DNA from: Lachnospiraceae bacterium
GTDB taxonomy: Bacteria > Bacillota > Clostridia > Lachnospirales > Lachnospiraceae
Assembly (NCBI GenBank): GCA_021201665.1
Contig: JAJQEO010000115.1
Span: 28,554 to 92,553, forward strand
Length of the DNA: 64,000 nt
Direction: 5' to 3'
How positions within the stretch are numbered: position 1 is the stretch's first letter; each line of letters begins with the position of its first letter. This document shows positions 44,256-51,621 of the stretch, piece by piece. The position numbers and the translations under genes were made by a program. Below the pieces are notes generated by a model. The model searched no databases, was not told the DNA's origin, and saw only the letters and a list, made by a program, of their open reading frames with translations.

Positions 44256-44315
44256 TACAAACACAAACGATTAACACAGTAATCATACTTAAATAATAGG
44301 AAATGAGGAAAGATT

Positions 44316-44360
44316 ATGAGCCGCATTTTTGTATCAGCGGGCGGTATGCAGGGCTGTTGA
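44316..44360 (+). CDS. Possible 14-residue leader peptide ending in Cys
   Basis: ATG at 44316 is preceded by GAGGAAAG. It encodes MSRIFVSAGGMQGC and then TGA. The position, shortly after a promoter and 167 bases before the binding-protein gene of a transporter in a sulfur context, resembles attenuation leader peptides. A single terminal Cys makes it speculative. The stop codon overlaps a diverged copy of the R6 repeat. Confidence 0.35.
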   Translation: MSRIFVSAGGMQGC

Positions 44361-44382
44361 AAGAATATTGCCGTAGCCCCAT
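44357..44382 (+). repeat. Diverged copy of 26-bp repeat R6
   Basis: TTGAAAGAATATTGCCGTAG with CCCCAT, compared with the identical copies at 32707 and 50365. The rest of the 44383-44510 leader contains only the AACGGC-TTAT-GCCGTT hairpin at about 44472. Confidence 0.6.
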
Positions 44383-44526
44383 CCGACAGCAAATAATTTC
44401 CTGTTGGACATGTGGGAAAATATGGAAACGAGTGAACGACGGACCACTGGACTGAAAGTATAGCAAAGTGAAACGGCTTATGCCGTTACTATAAATAACA
44501 ACACAGGATTAAGGAGGATTATGAAT

Positions 44527-45465
44527 ATGAAGGCATATAAAAAGACAATAGCGCTGCTTCTGGCGGCTGCACTTACGACTGGTCTTTCTACAATGGCTTT
44601 TGCTGAGGAAGAAACAGAGACGGAAACAGAGGATATTTCTATTGCGATTGATAAGGATGCGTTTGACGAGCTGGTTGCATCTGGACCTGTCGCAGATGAT
44701 GAGACGATCGCGTCGAGCGAGTGGGCCACGGCAGTAAAAGAGGCCGGAGTGCTCCGGATCGGCGGCGCACAGGCGTCTTATCTGTTCAGCCAGCTTGATG
44801 AGACGGACAACAGTCTCCGCGGATTCGACGCGGGCATTTATCAGCTGCTTACACGCTACATTCTAGGAGATGAGAGCGCGTATGAATTTACGGTGGTAGA
44901 TTCCAGTACAAGAGAGGCTGTATTGCAGAGTGATCAGGTGGATGTCGTGGTAGCGACATACTCGATTACCGAAGCCCGCGCGGAGGTGATTTCGTTCGCC
45001 GGCCCATATTATTCTTCACAGCAGGCAGTGCTGGTGCTGGCCGGAAATACGGAGATTACGGGTGTAGACGATCTGGCCGGGAAGAACGTCGCTACGCAGG
45101 CGGGCTCAACTGGTCCGGATATCCTTGCAGAGTACGCGCCGGAGGCGGTTGTTCAGGAATTTGAAACCGATCAGGAAGCGCGCGTGGCTTTGGAGCAGGG
45201 ACGTGTAGATGCATATGTGACGGATTATACACTGCTTCTTAACGCGATCGTAAAGAACCCGGATGTATATGAGATCGCCGGCGATGTATTCGGACCGGAG
45301 GATAATTATGGTATTGGCCTGCCGCTTGATTCGGATGGCGTAGCGTTCGTGAATGATTTCTTACAGCAGATCATTGACGACGGCACATGGGAAAGCCTGT
45401 GGCAGATCAGCCTCGGCGACCGTACCGGCATTGATACCGCACCGGAAGCTCCGGCAGTGGGATAG
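44527..45465 (+). CDS. Amino-acid ABC transporter substrate-binding protein
   Basis: A 312-residue family 3 binding protein. The signal peptide MKAYKKTIALLLAAALTTGL ends TMAFA-EEE, again without a lipobox Cys. A Glu/Thr-rich stretch (EEETETETED) follows, then the binding domain (EAGVLRIGGAQASYLFSQLD; DSSTREAVLQSDQVDVVVAT; PYYSSQQAVLVLAG). ATG 44527 has AAGGAGG at good spacing; ATG 44521 is too close to it. It serves the two permeases and ATPase downstream. Ligand unknown, possibly cystine or another sulfur compound by context. Confidence 0.9.
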   Translation: MKAYKKTIALLLAAALTTGLSTMAFAEEETETETEDISIAIDKDAFDELVASGPVADDETIASSEWATAVKEAGVLRIGGAQASYLFSQLDETDNSLRGFDAGIYQLLTRYILGDESAYEFTVVDSSTREAVLQSDQVDVVVATYSITEARAEVISFAGPYYSSQQAVLVLAGNTEITGVDDLAGKNVATQAGSTGPDILAEYAPEAVVQEFETDQEARVALEQGRVDAYVTDYTLLLNAIVKNPDVYEIAGDVFGPEDNYGIGLPLDSDGVAFVNDFLQQIIDDGTWESLWQISLGDRTGIDTAPEAPAVG

Positions 45466-45611
45466 TGACATGCATGGCTTTCATAACGAACAACCCTATG
45501 CTTTTACCACCCACTATAAATGATGTACACGGCTCTCCTGGAATGACAGCAGCCCAGGATAAAGCATAAAATGGGGAAGGGCAGCAGCTCATAATAAAAT
45601 CCAACGGGAAA

Positions 45612-45645
45612 GGTTCCTGGAATGGTCACTTTCAGGAACCCTTTT
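45612..45645 (+). terminator. Intra-operon attenuator terminator after binding-protein gene
   Basis: GGTTCCTG (45612-45619) pairs with CAGGAACC (45633-45640), followed by CTTTTC. It lies just before the permease gene, so it probably allows partial read-through and keeps permease levels below those of the binding protein. Confidence 0.65.
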
Positions 45646-45674
45646 CAAAATTCGGAACAGGAAGGGGATGTGGA

Positions 45675-46334
45675 ATGTCTGTAGGGACTCTTCTCTCTCA
45701 ATATGGGGATAAATATCTGTTGGCTCTTCTGACAACATGGAGGCTGACATTTTTTTCATTTCTGATCGCTTTTGCAATCGGGATCGCCGTCACGGTCATA
45801 CGGATCTGCCCCATCCGCCCGCTGCGTCTGTTTGGGGACTTCTATGTGCAGATATTCCGGAACATTCCGGGAGCAGCACTGCTGATCCTGCTGGTGTATG
45901 CGCTTCCATACATCGGGCTTCTCTGGTCCTACTATACCTGCGTATTGATCGCCTGCTCGCTGATTCCGTCCGCATTTTGCTCGGAATACCTGATGGCAGG
46001 GATGAATACGATACAGGTCGGCCAGATTGAGGCGGCGCGCTCTCTTGGGATGACTTTCTTTCAGCTGGTGAAAAACCTGGTGCTGCCGCAGGCACTGCGT
46101 ACTTCGGTGCTGCAGCTGACCAATCTGCTGGTGGGTACCATGCTCACCACCGCGCTTGCGTCGCAGGTTCCGCTGAGCCCGACAGATCTGACTGGCATTG
46201 TTTCCTATATCAACACGCGTGCGGTTGGCGGGATTACCGCGTTCGCGATTTCAGCGATGCTGTACTGCGCGAGTGCGCTGATCATTGGCTGTTCGGGAAG
46301 CTGGATTGATAAAAAGGTGAGGATTCTGCGATGA
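45675..46334 (+). CDS. Amino-acid ABC transporter permease
   Basis: A 219-residue HisM-family permease. The GDFYVQIFRNIPGAALLILL motif and the EAA loop ARSLGMTFFQLVKNLVLPQA are conserved. About five helices are visible. GGAAGGGG lies upstream of ATG. Its stop overlaps the next permease start (ATGA-type overlap), so the two are coupled. Confidence 0.91.
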   Translation: MSVGTLLSQYGDKYLLALLTTWRLTFFSFLIAFAIGIAVTVIRICPIRPLRLFGDFYVQIFRNIPGAALLILLVYALPYIGLLWSYYTCVLIACSLIPSAFCSEYLMAGMNTIQVGQIEAARSLGMTFFQLVKNLVLPQALRTSVLQLTNLLVGTMLTTALASQVPLSPTDLTGIVSYINTRAVGGITAFAISAMLYCASALIIGCSGSWIDKKVRILR

Positions 46335-47149
46335 ACAGTGGGATGAAGACTTCCATCCGGGATGTGCTTTACGAGCCTCCCGGCCCGAGAAATCAGAAAA
46401 TTATTACGGCGGTTACAGCAGTATCTGCTGTCGCTCTTGCCGGACTGCTGGCGGCAGTAATCCGGCTGTTTTATATAAACGGGCAGCTTGACGCGAAATA
46501 CTGGACGCTGTTTACCAGATACACGACCTGGAGATTTATCTGTCAGGGTCTGGCGGGGACGTTAAAGGCGGCTGCCGGAGCCGGAGTGATCACGTTTGCG
46601 CTTGGGATGGCGATGATGCTATGCCGGATCAGCAGATATCGGCCTGCGCGGGCGGCAGGAACCGTTCTGGTTGAGTTCACCAGAGGGGTTCCGACACTTT
46701 TGTTTATCTATTTCTTTTTCCTGATCGCACCTCAGCTTGGGATTACGCTGCCGGCCTACTGGAAGATTACACTGCCGGTCGCGATCTCCGCGTCCGGCGT
46801 GGTCGCGGAGGTGCTGCGTTCCGGCGTGAACGCGGTGCCGAGCGGGCAGTCGGAGGCGGCGCTTTCCCTTGGCATGCGGGATCGGAGCGTATTCTTTAAA
46901 ATCGTGTTTCCGCAGGCATTCCGTTATGTGATTCCCGCGATGATCTCTGAGCTTGTTATTGTACTGAAGGATACCACGTTTGCTTATGTGGTGACATACG
47001 CGGATCTGATGCAGAACGCAAAGGCTCTGATCAGCAATTATGACGCGCTTCTGTCTGTATATCTGGTCGTGGCGGTGATCTATATTTTGATCAATTACAT
47101 CCTGAACCGGATATCGGTGGCGCTGTCTGAACGAGGAAAACAGCAATAA
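46331..47149 (+). CDS. Amino-acid ABC transporter permease
   Basis: A 272-residue permease with a longer cytoplasmic N-terminus than its partner. The motif VLVEFTRGVPTLLFIYFFFL and EAA loop ALSLGMRDRSVFFKIVFPQA are conserved. It overlaps the preceding gene by four bases. The ATPase gene follows after a 173-base gap that holds GTAAGCCGTTTTGCTTTGCA-type imperfect stems and no gene. Confidence 0.91.
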   Translation: MNSGMKTSIRDVLYEPPGPRNQKIITAVTAVSAVALAGLLAAVIRLFYINGQLDAKYWTLFTRYTTWRFICQGLAGTLKAAAGAGVITFALGMAMMLCRISRYRPARAAGTVLVEFTRGVPTLLFIYFFFLIAPQLGITLPAYWKITLPVAISASGVVAEVLRSGVNAVPSGQSEAALSLGMRDRSVFFKIVFPQAFRYVIPAMISELVIVLKDTTFAYVVTYADLMQNAKALISNYDALLSVYLVVAVIYILINYILNRISVALSERGKQQ

Positions 47150-47322
47150 GGAGCTGCCGAAAAAACTATGCGAATAGCGCATCGGGCGGGGCAGCAGCTT
47201 TTATATTTACAGTGAACGACGTAAGCCGTTTTGCTTTGCAAAGCGGACATGGAGGTTTAGCGACAGGTCTTAAGTCGCCGCGGTAAAGTAGCAGCGAAAC
47301 ACAAGTAAGGAGCGGCTCTGGT

Positions 47323-48099
47323 ATGCAAAACGATAAGAATACAGGGAATCAGGCGGCGGATACGCCTGTGATCGAGCTGAGGCATGTGAAAAAACATTTT
47401 GGGGCTCTGTATGTGCTGAGGGATGTCAGCCTTTCTGTAAAGAAAGGCGAGGTGGTAGTCATCATTGGCCCTTCCGGTTCCGGCAAGTCAACCCTCTGCC
47501 GCACGATCAACCGTCTGGAGACGATTGACGAAGGCGAGATACTGATTGACGGGAATCCTTTGCCGCAGGAAGGGAAACAGCTTGCCCGGGTCCGGTCACA
47601 GATTGGCATGGTATTTCAGTCATACAACCTGTTTGCGCACAAGACGATTCTGGAAAATGTGACGGTCGGACCGGTGGACGTACTTCACAAGTCGAAAAAG
47701 GAAGCGCGCCAGGAAGCTATGGAGCTGTTGAAGCGGGTCGGCGTAGAGGATCAGGCAGACAAGGTACCGGCGCAGTTATCAGGCGGGCAGCAGCAGCGTG
47801 TGGCGATCGCACGTTCTCTGGCCATGCATCCGAAAGCAATCCTTTTTGATGAACCGACCAGCGCGCTTGATCCGGAGCTGATAGGGGAAGTGCTGGCCGT
47901 AATGAGCGAACTGGCAAGTGAAAATATGACGATGGTGGTGGTCACTCATGAAATGAATTTCGCGAGAAAGGTGGCCGACCGCATTGTCTTTATGGATGAG
48001 GGGAAAATTCTTGAGGAAAATACTCCGGAGGAATTTTTTACTCGCCCGGCTACACAGCGTGCAAGGGATTTCCTGAATTCCATTCAGCATCATGGATGA
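47323..48099 (+). CDS. Amino-acid ABC transporter ATP-binding protein (GlnQ family)
   Basis: A 258-residue ATPase: Walker A GPSGSGKST, Q-loop MVFQSYNLFAHKTILENV, signature LSGGQQQRVAIARSL, Walker B ILFDEPTSALDPELI, H-loop VVTHEMNFAR. It powers transporter 2. AAGGAGCGG lies ten bases upstream of ATG. The DUF2318 protein gene follows after about 60 bases. Confidence 0.95.
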   Translation: MQNDKNTGNQAADTPVIELRHVKKHFGALYVLRDVSLSVKKGEVVVIIGPSGSGKSTLCRTINRLETIDEGEILIDGNPLPQEGKQLARVRSQIGMVFQSYNLFAHKTILENVTVGPVDVLHKSKKEARQEAMELLKRVGVEDQADKVPAQLSGGQQQRVAIARSLAMHPKAILFDEPTSALDPELIGEVLAVMSELASENMTMVVVTHEMNFARKVADRIVFMDEGKILEENTPEEFFTRPATQRARDFLNSIQHHG

Positions 48100-48158
48100 A
48101 CATGATTGCCCCAAAGGCGGCGCATTGCACTGATGGACATAAAAAGGAGAAAAATAGA

Positions 48159-48785
48159 ATGTCTGGAAAGAAGACAAACCCAAAGAATAAGTCTGCGAAA
48201 AACAATGTCGCAAAGCAGAGCGATGAGAGAACATCCAATGCGAAAAACATAGAAAATAAAAATAGAAGCAGAATTTTGCCGGTGATAGCGGGAGTGGTGG
48301 TCGTAGCTGCGGTCGCGGCAGTCGCCGTCACGAGATTTGCCGGCAATGGGAACGGCGAAGAACAGTCGGTTTCGAACTCTTCAACATCGGACGCTCAGAC
48401 GGCAGACTATCAGTCGACAGGAACAATTGTTATTGATACAGACGAGATTGGCGAGACAGCCTCCTATTATGACTATGATGCGGACGGCACCACGGTTGAG
48501 GTACTGGCGGTGACCGCTTCGGATGGATCTGTGCGCCTGGCACTGAATACCTGTCAGGTGTGTCAGGGATCACCATACGCATATTTTGTACAGGAAGGGG
48601 ATTCTTTCATCTGCCAGAACTGCGGGAATGTCTTTTCCAGGGATGACATTGGCCTGGAAGCGGGCGGCTGCAATCCGGTTCCGGTGACGGAAGAATACTA
48701 TGAGGAATCAGACGGTGTGATTACTATTTCCAGCGATTTTCTGGATGGATATAAAGAATCCTTCACGAACTGGAAGAAGGCCTGA
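48159..48785 (+). CDS. Membrane-anchored DUF2318 protein
   Basis: A 208-residue protein. A basic, Asn/Lys-rich cytoplasmic N-terminus (1-37) precedes one transmembrane helix (about 40-60). The extracellular part contains DUF2318: YDYDADGTTVEVLAV, LNTCQVCQGSPYAYF and FICQNCGNVFSRDDI, giving two CxxC pairs, then GGCNPVPV. The pairs suggest metal or Fe-S binding at the cell surface; family function is unproven but it co-occurs with metal transport genes. AAAGGAG precedes ATG 48159. The next gene is an HMA-SafE-cupredoxin protein, which strengthens a metal-handling role. Confidence 0.85.
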   Translation: MSGKKTNPKNKSAKNNVAKQSDERTSNAKNIENKNRSRILPVIAGVVVVAAVAAVAVTRFAGNGNGEEQSVSNSSTSDAQTADYQSTGTIVIDTDEIGETASYYDYDADGTTVEVLAVTASDGSVRLALNTCQVCQGSPYAYFVQEGDSFICQNCGNVFSRDDIGLEAGGCNPVPVTEEYYEESDGVITISSDFLDGYKESFTNWKKA

Positions 48786-48822
48786 GAAAACCTGAGAAAC
48801 ACATAGAGGATCGATCGTTTGT

Positions 48823-50244
48823 ATGAGTAGAAATACTGGAAAAAAAGTTCAGGCAGTTATTGTCGTGGAAGGCATGATGTGCGAAGCCTGTGAGCGGCGG
48901 GTTGAAAACGCGGCAAAGAGTGTAGAAGGCGTCAGCGACGCAATAGCTGACTGTGTGAGCAATTGCCTGAGGGTAGAATATGGAGAGCCTGCGACACTTG
49001 ACGTGATCAGGAAGGCTGTGTGTGCGGTCGGGTATGATGCGCCCGGCGAACTGGAGCAGACCGATCGGTCGGACGCCCCGCGAAAGCGGGAAGATCAGAA
49101 ATGGCAGGAGGATGAAAAAACACAGGAGAAAGAGCAGAAACAGGAAGCCGCTCGGGGCCGGAACCAGGATACGCTGTATATCCTGGTTATTATTCTGGGT
49201 CTCTATGTGATCGCGACCCAGTGCGGCCTGACGCAGATCTTTCAGAGATTCCCGACTGTCAGCGAGGAAAAGGTCGGCTATGCTGTGCTTTTTGTGATCG
49301 GCCTGTTTACCTCGGTACACTGTATAGCCATGTGCGGCGGAATCAATCTGACACAGAGTGTGGCCGGAGAGGAAAGTGCGCCGGTGCGCAAAAGCCTTCT
49401 TTATAATGCCGGGCGGCTGACCGGATACACACTTGTCGGCGGTATTCTCGGACTGATCGGCGAGGCGGCCTCTGTCACGCTTCGTGTCCGCGGCCTGATC
49501 GGTGTGCTTGCGGGTGCCTTCATGGTACTGACCGGCGTCAATATGCTTGGAAGCTTTGGATTTCTGAAAAGGTTGACCCTGAGAATGCCCAAATCTGCCG
49601 CAAATGCCGCGGCTTCTTTTGGCAGACGCGGTTCGTTCGCGATCGGTCTCGTGAACGCGTTTATGCCCTGCGGGCCGCTGCAGTCCATGCAATTATACGC
49701 GATTGCCGCAGGCGGATTTGTCGCCGGAGCGCTTTCCATGCTCTTTTTTTGCCTGGGGACGATTCCGCTGATGCTGATCATCGGAGTGACAGCAGGTTTT
49801 TTAAAAAGAAAATGGAAGAGCCGGATGTTGCGTGTGAGCGCGGTTCTTGTCTTGATATTCGGGCTTTTCATGCTGCAGAATAATTTCGCCCTGCTGGGGA
49901 TTTCTCTGCCCGGTCTGTCAGCTTCCGGCACATCAGATGGCAGTGCGATGACGGCAATGGTGGATACAGAAAACAATGTACAGATCCTCTCAACGACCCT
50001 CCATGTTAACGGATTTGACGATATCGTGGTGGAGGCGGGGATTCCGGTCGTCTGGACGATCACTGCGGACGCGTCCAGCCTGAATGGCTGCAACAACGCG
50101 CTCGTGATTCCGGAATACAACCTGCAGGTAACCCTGCAGGAAGGAGAAAATGTGATCGAATTTACACCGGCCGAAACAGGGACATATACTTATACGTGCT
50201 GGATGGGGATGCTGAAGAATACCATCACGGTCGTGCAAGGATGA
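48823..50244 (+). CDS. HMA domain - SafE-type membrane domain - cupredoxin-like domain protein
   Basis: A 473-residue three-part protein. Residues about 9-75 are a heavy-metal-associated domain with GMMCEAC (Cys20, Cys23). A Lys/Glu/Gln-rich linker (80-115) leads to a membrane domain of the sulfite exporter TauE/SafE / DsbD-like group, with SVHCIAMCGG and AFMPCGPLQSMQ motifs that can carry thiols or bind copper. The C-terminal 100 residues form a cupredoxin-like fold (VVWTITADASSLNGCNNALV; TGTYTYTCWMGMLKNTI) with Cys and Met ligands. The whole suggests copper transfer across the membrane. It directly follows the DUF2318 gene. Confidence 0.86.
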   Translation: MSRNTGKKVQAVIVVEGMMCEACERRVENAAKSVEGVSDAIADCVSNCLRVEYGEPATLDVIRKAVCAVGYDAPGELEQTDRSDAPRKREDQKWQEDEKTQEKEQKQEAARGRNQDTLYILVIILGLYVIATQCGLTQIFQRFPTVSEEKVGYAVLFVIGLFTSVHCIAMCGGINLTQSVAGEESAPVRKSLLYNAGRLTGYTLVGGILGLIGEAASVTLRVRGLIGVLAGAFMVLTGVNMLGSFGFLKRLTLRMPKSAANAAASFGRRGSFAIGLVNAFMPCGPLQSMQLYAIAAGGFVAGALSMLFFCLGTIPLMLIIGVTAGFLKRKWKSRMLRVSAVLVLIFGLFMLQNNFALLGISLPGLSASGTSDGSAMTAMVDTENNVQILSTTLHVNGFDDIVVEAGIPVVWTITADASSLNGCNNALVIPEYNLQVTLQEGENVIEFTPAETGTYTYTCWMGMLKNTITVVQG

Positions 50245-50247
50245 CTT

Positions 50248-50351
50248 GAGTAGGAGTTCGTCTAGCCTCCTCCTACTCGATCACACAGCCGCGTAAGGAA
50301 TTATTCCGGCGAAAGCCTGGCGCGGCGGATAGGGGAGAAAGACGTTCCCCT
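50248..50351. other. Two intergenic hairpins between convergent genes
   Basis: GAGTAGGAG...CTCCTACTC (about 50248-50280) and GGATAGGGGA...TTCCCCTATCC (about 50326-50356) are perfect stems without T-runs. They lie between the convergent cupredoxin and larE genes and may end transcription from either side. Confidence 0.45.
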
Positions 50352-50364
50352 ATCCGATTGGTGA

Positions 50365-50390
50365 TTGAAAGAATGTGGCCGCAATCCCAT
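50365..50390 (+). repeat. 26-bp exact intergenic repeat (family R6)
   Basis: Identical to 32707-32732 and directly abutting the larE stop codon (50391-50393). Confidence 0.8.
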
Positions 50391-51215
50391 TCAAAGCTCT
50401 GAAGCCTTCAGCGTCTCATTCATGCTCCCGGTCCGGTACCCCATCAAATCCAGTGTCACATAGGAAAAACCATATTCTTTTAATTTTGCATAAACGCTCA
50501 GCCGGACTTTATCCTGCATCAGCTTTTCAAATTCCTGCGGCAGGATTTCAATCCGGGCGATGTTCTCATGGATCCGCACACGCACCTGCCGGAACCCCAG
50601 ATCAAGCAAAAGCTGCTCGGCCTGATCTACCATCCGCAGCTTTTCTTCACTGATGGTCTCTCCATATACGAACCGCGAGGAAAGGCAGGCGAAGGACTGC
50701 TTGTCCCATGTAGGGAGCCCGAACTCTCTGGACAGGCTGCGGATCTCCTCTTTGTTAAGCTTAGCATATCTTAAAGGGCTGGCGATCCCCAGCTCCTTCA
50801 CGGCAATCAGCCCCGGACGGTAATCCCCATTGTCATCCATGTTGGAGCCTTCGGCGACGGCAGCGATATTATTTTCCTTTGCCAGGGCAAGAATTTTTTC
50901 AAACAGCTCGTGTTTGCACAGATAGCAGCGGTTTTTCGGATTCTGCCGGAATCCTTCGATGTCCAGCTCCTCCGAGGCGACGACAAAGTGCCGTACATGA
51001 TGCTCCCGGCAAAACTGTTTCGCCTCCTCCAGCTCTCTTTTGGGAAAAGAGCAGGAGGAAGCCGTTACCGCAATTACCTGATCTTTTAACGCCTCCTGTG
51101 CCGCATACAGCAGAAACGTAGAATCCACGCCGCCGGAAAAAGCAACGGCGACACTTCCCAGGCTTTTCAGGTAATCCTGTAATTTTTGATATTTCTCATG
51201 TAAATTCTGAACCAT
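50391..51215 (-). CDS. larE: ATP-dependent sacrificial sulfur transferase LarE
   Basis: A 274-residue PP-loop enzyme. The ATP motif AFSGGVDSTFLL (25-36), GSNMDDNGDYRPGL (123-136) and KQSFACLSSRF are diagnostic of LarE. Cys177 is the residue that donates its sulfur in the Lactobacillus enzyme. Cys97 and Cys100 (RCYLCK) are also present; a three-cysteine set is seen in LarE proteins that use an iron-sulfur cluster instead, which is my inference here. LarE makes the nickel-pincer cofactor of lactate racemase and related enzymes. No larB, larC or larA is in the window. The surrounding genes concern sulfur metabolism. Confidence 0.9.
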   Translation of the reverse strand: MVQNLHEKYQKLQDYLKSLGSVAVAFSGGVDSTFLLYAAQEALKDQVIAVTASSCSFPKRELEEAKQFCREHHVRHFVVASEELDIEGFRQNPKNRCYLCKHELFEKILALAKENNIAAVAEGSNMDDNGDYRPGLIAVKELGIASPLRYAKLNKEEIRSLSREFGLPTWDKQSFACLSSRFVYGETISEEKLRMVDQAEQLLLDLGFRQVRVRIHENIARIEILPQEFEKLMQDKVRLSVYAKLKEYGFSYVTLDLMGYRTGSMNETLKASEL

Positions 51216-51363
51216 GTTTTTTACCTCAATTTATCTTGATTCCGCTCTATTTAAGTATACAGATCCTGCCTGCGCAGGGACACATAGGGGCGGCTGTAGC
51301 CACTTAGGCGAATGGAATCATTATAGTCCACAGAAGAAAGGGAGTCAAGTCAGGCGATAACTT

Positions 51364-51430
51364 TCATTTTCTGCAAGAAGACGCGCTTTTCCGTCTGAAA
51401 TCAGAAAATCTCTCACCCGCACCATCTGAA
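51364..51430 (-). pseudogene. Fragment of an Rpn-family gene
   Basis: These 67 bases match 53397-53463, inside the intact Rpn-family gene, with about four differences. The fragment has no start or stop of its own. It lies upstream of the gamma-lyase gene, while a fragment of that gene lies beyond the Rpn gene, so a tandem duplication and partial loss is likely. Confidence 0.85.
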
Positions 51431-51457
51431 GTTGATCATAAATACCTATTTAACCTA

Positions 51458-51487
51458 TTGACATAGTGGGATAAATGATGATACTAT
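51458..51487 (+). promoter_or_regulatory. Promoter of the gamma-lyase gene at 51622
   Basis: TTGACA (51458-51463), 18-base spacer, TACTAT (51482-51487). ATACCTATTTAACCTATTGA around the -35 has partial symmetry. It lacks the GATAAC palindrome seen at three other promoters. Confidence 0.5.
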
Positions 51488-51493
51488 AAGTAC

Positions 51494-51573
51494 GCGAGAA
51501 ACAAGCATATGAATTTTGCGTTCATATCATTGCGCGAGAAAAGAGAATATAAATTTTGTGTTCCTATCACTGT
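51494..51573 (+). repeat. 40-bp imperfect direct repeat in mRNA leader
   Basis: GCGAGAAA starts units at 51494 and 51534; both contain a (T/A)GAATTTTG(C)GTTC-like core and end in ATATCATTG or CTATCACTG. The period is exactly 40. Confidence 0.7.
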
Positions 51574-51621
51574 GATTCCCGCGCACGAACTGCCCGGAAT
51601 CTGAATCAGGAGGCTTCTAAA

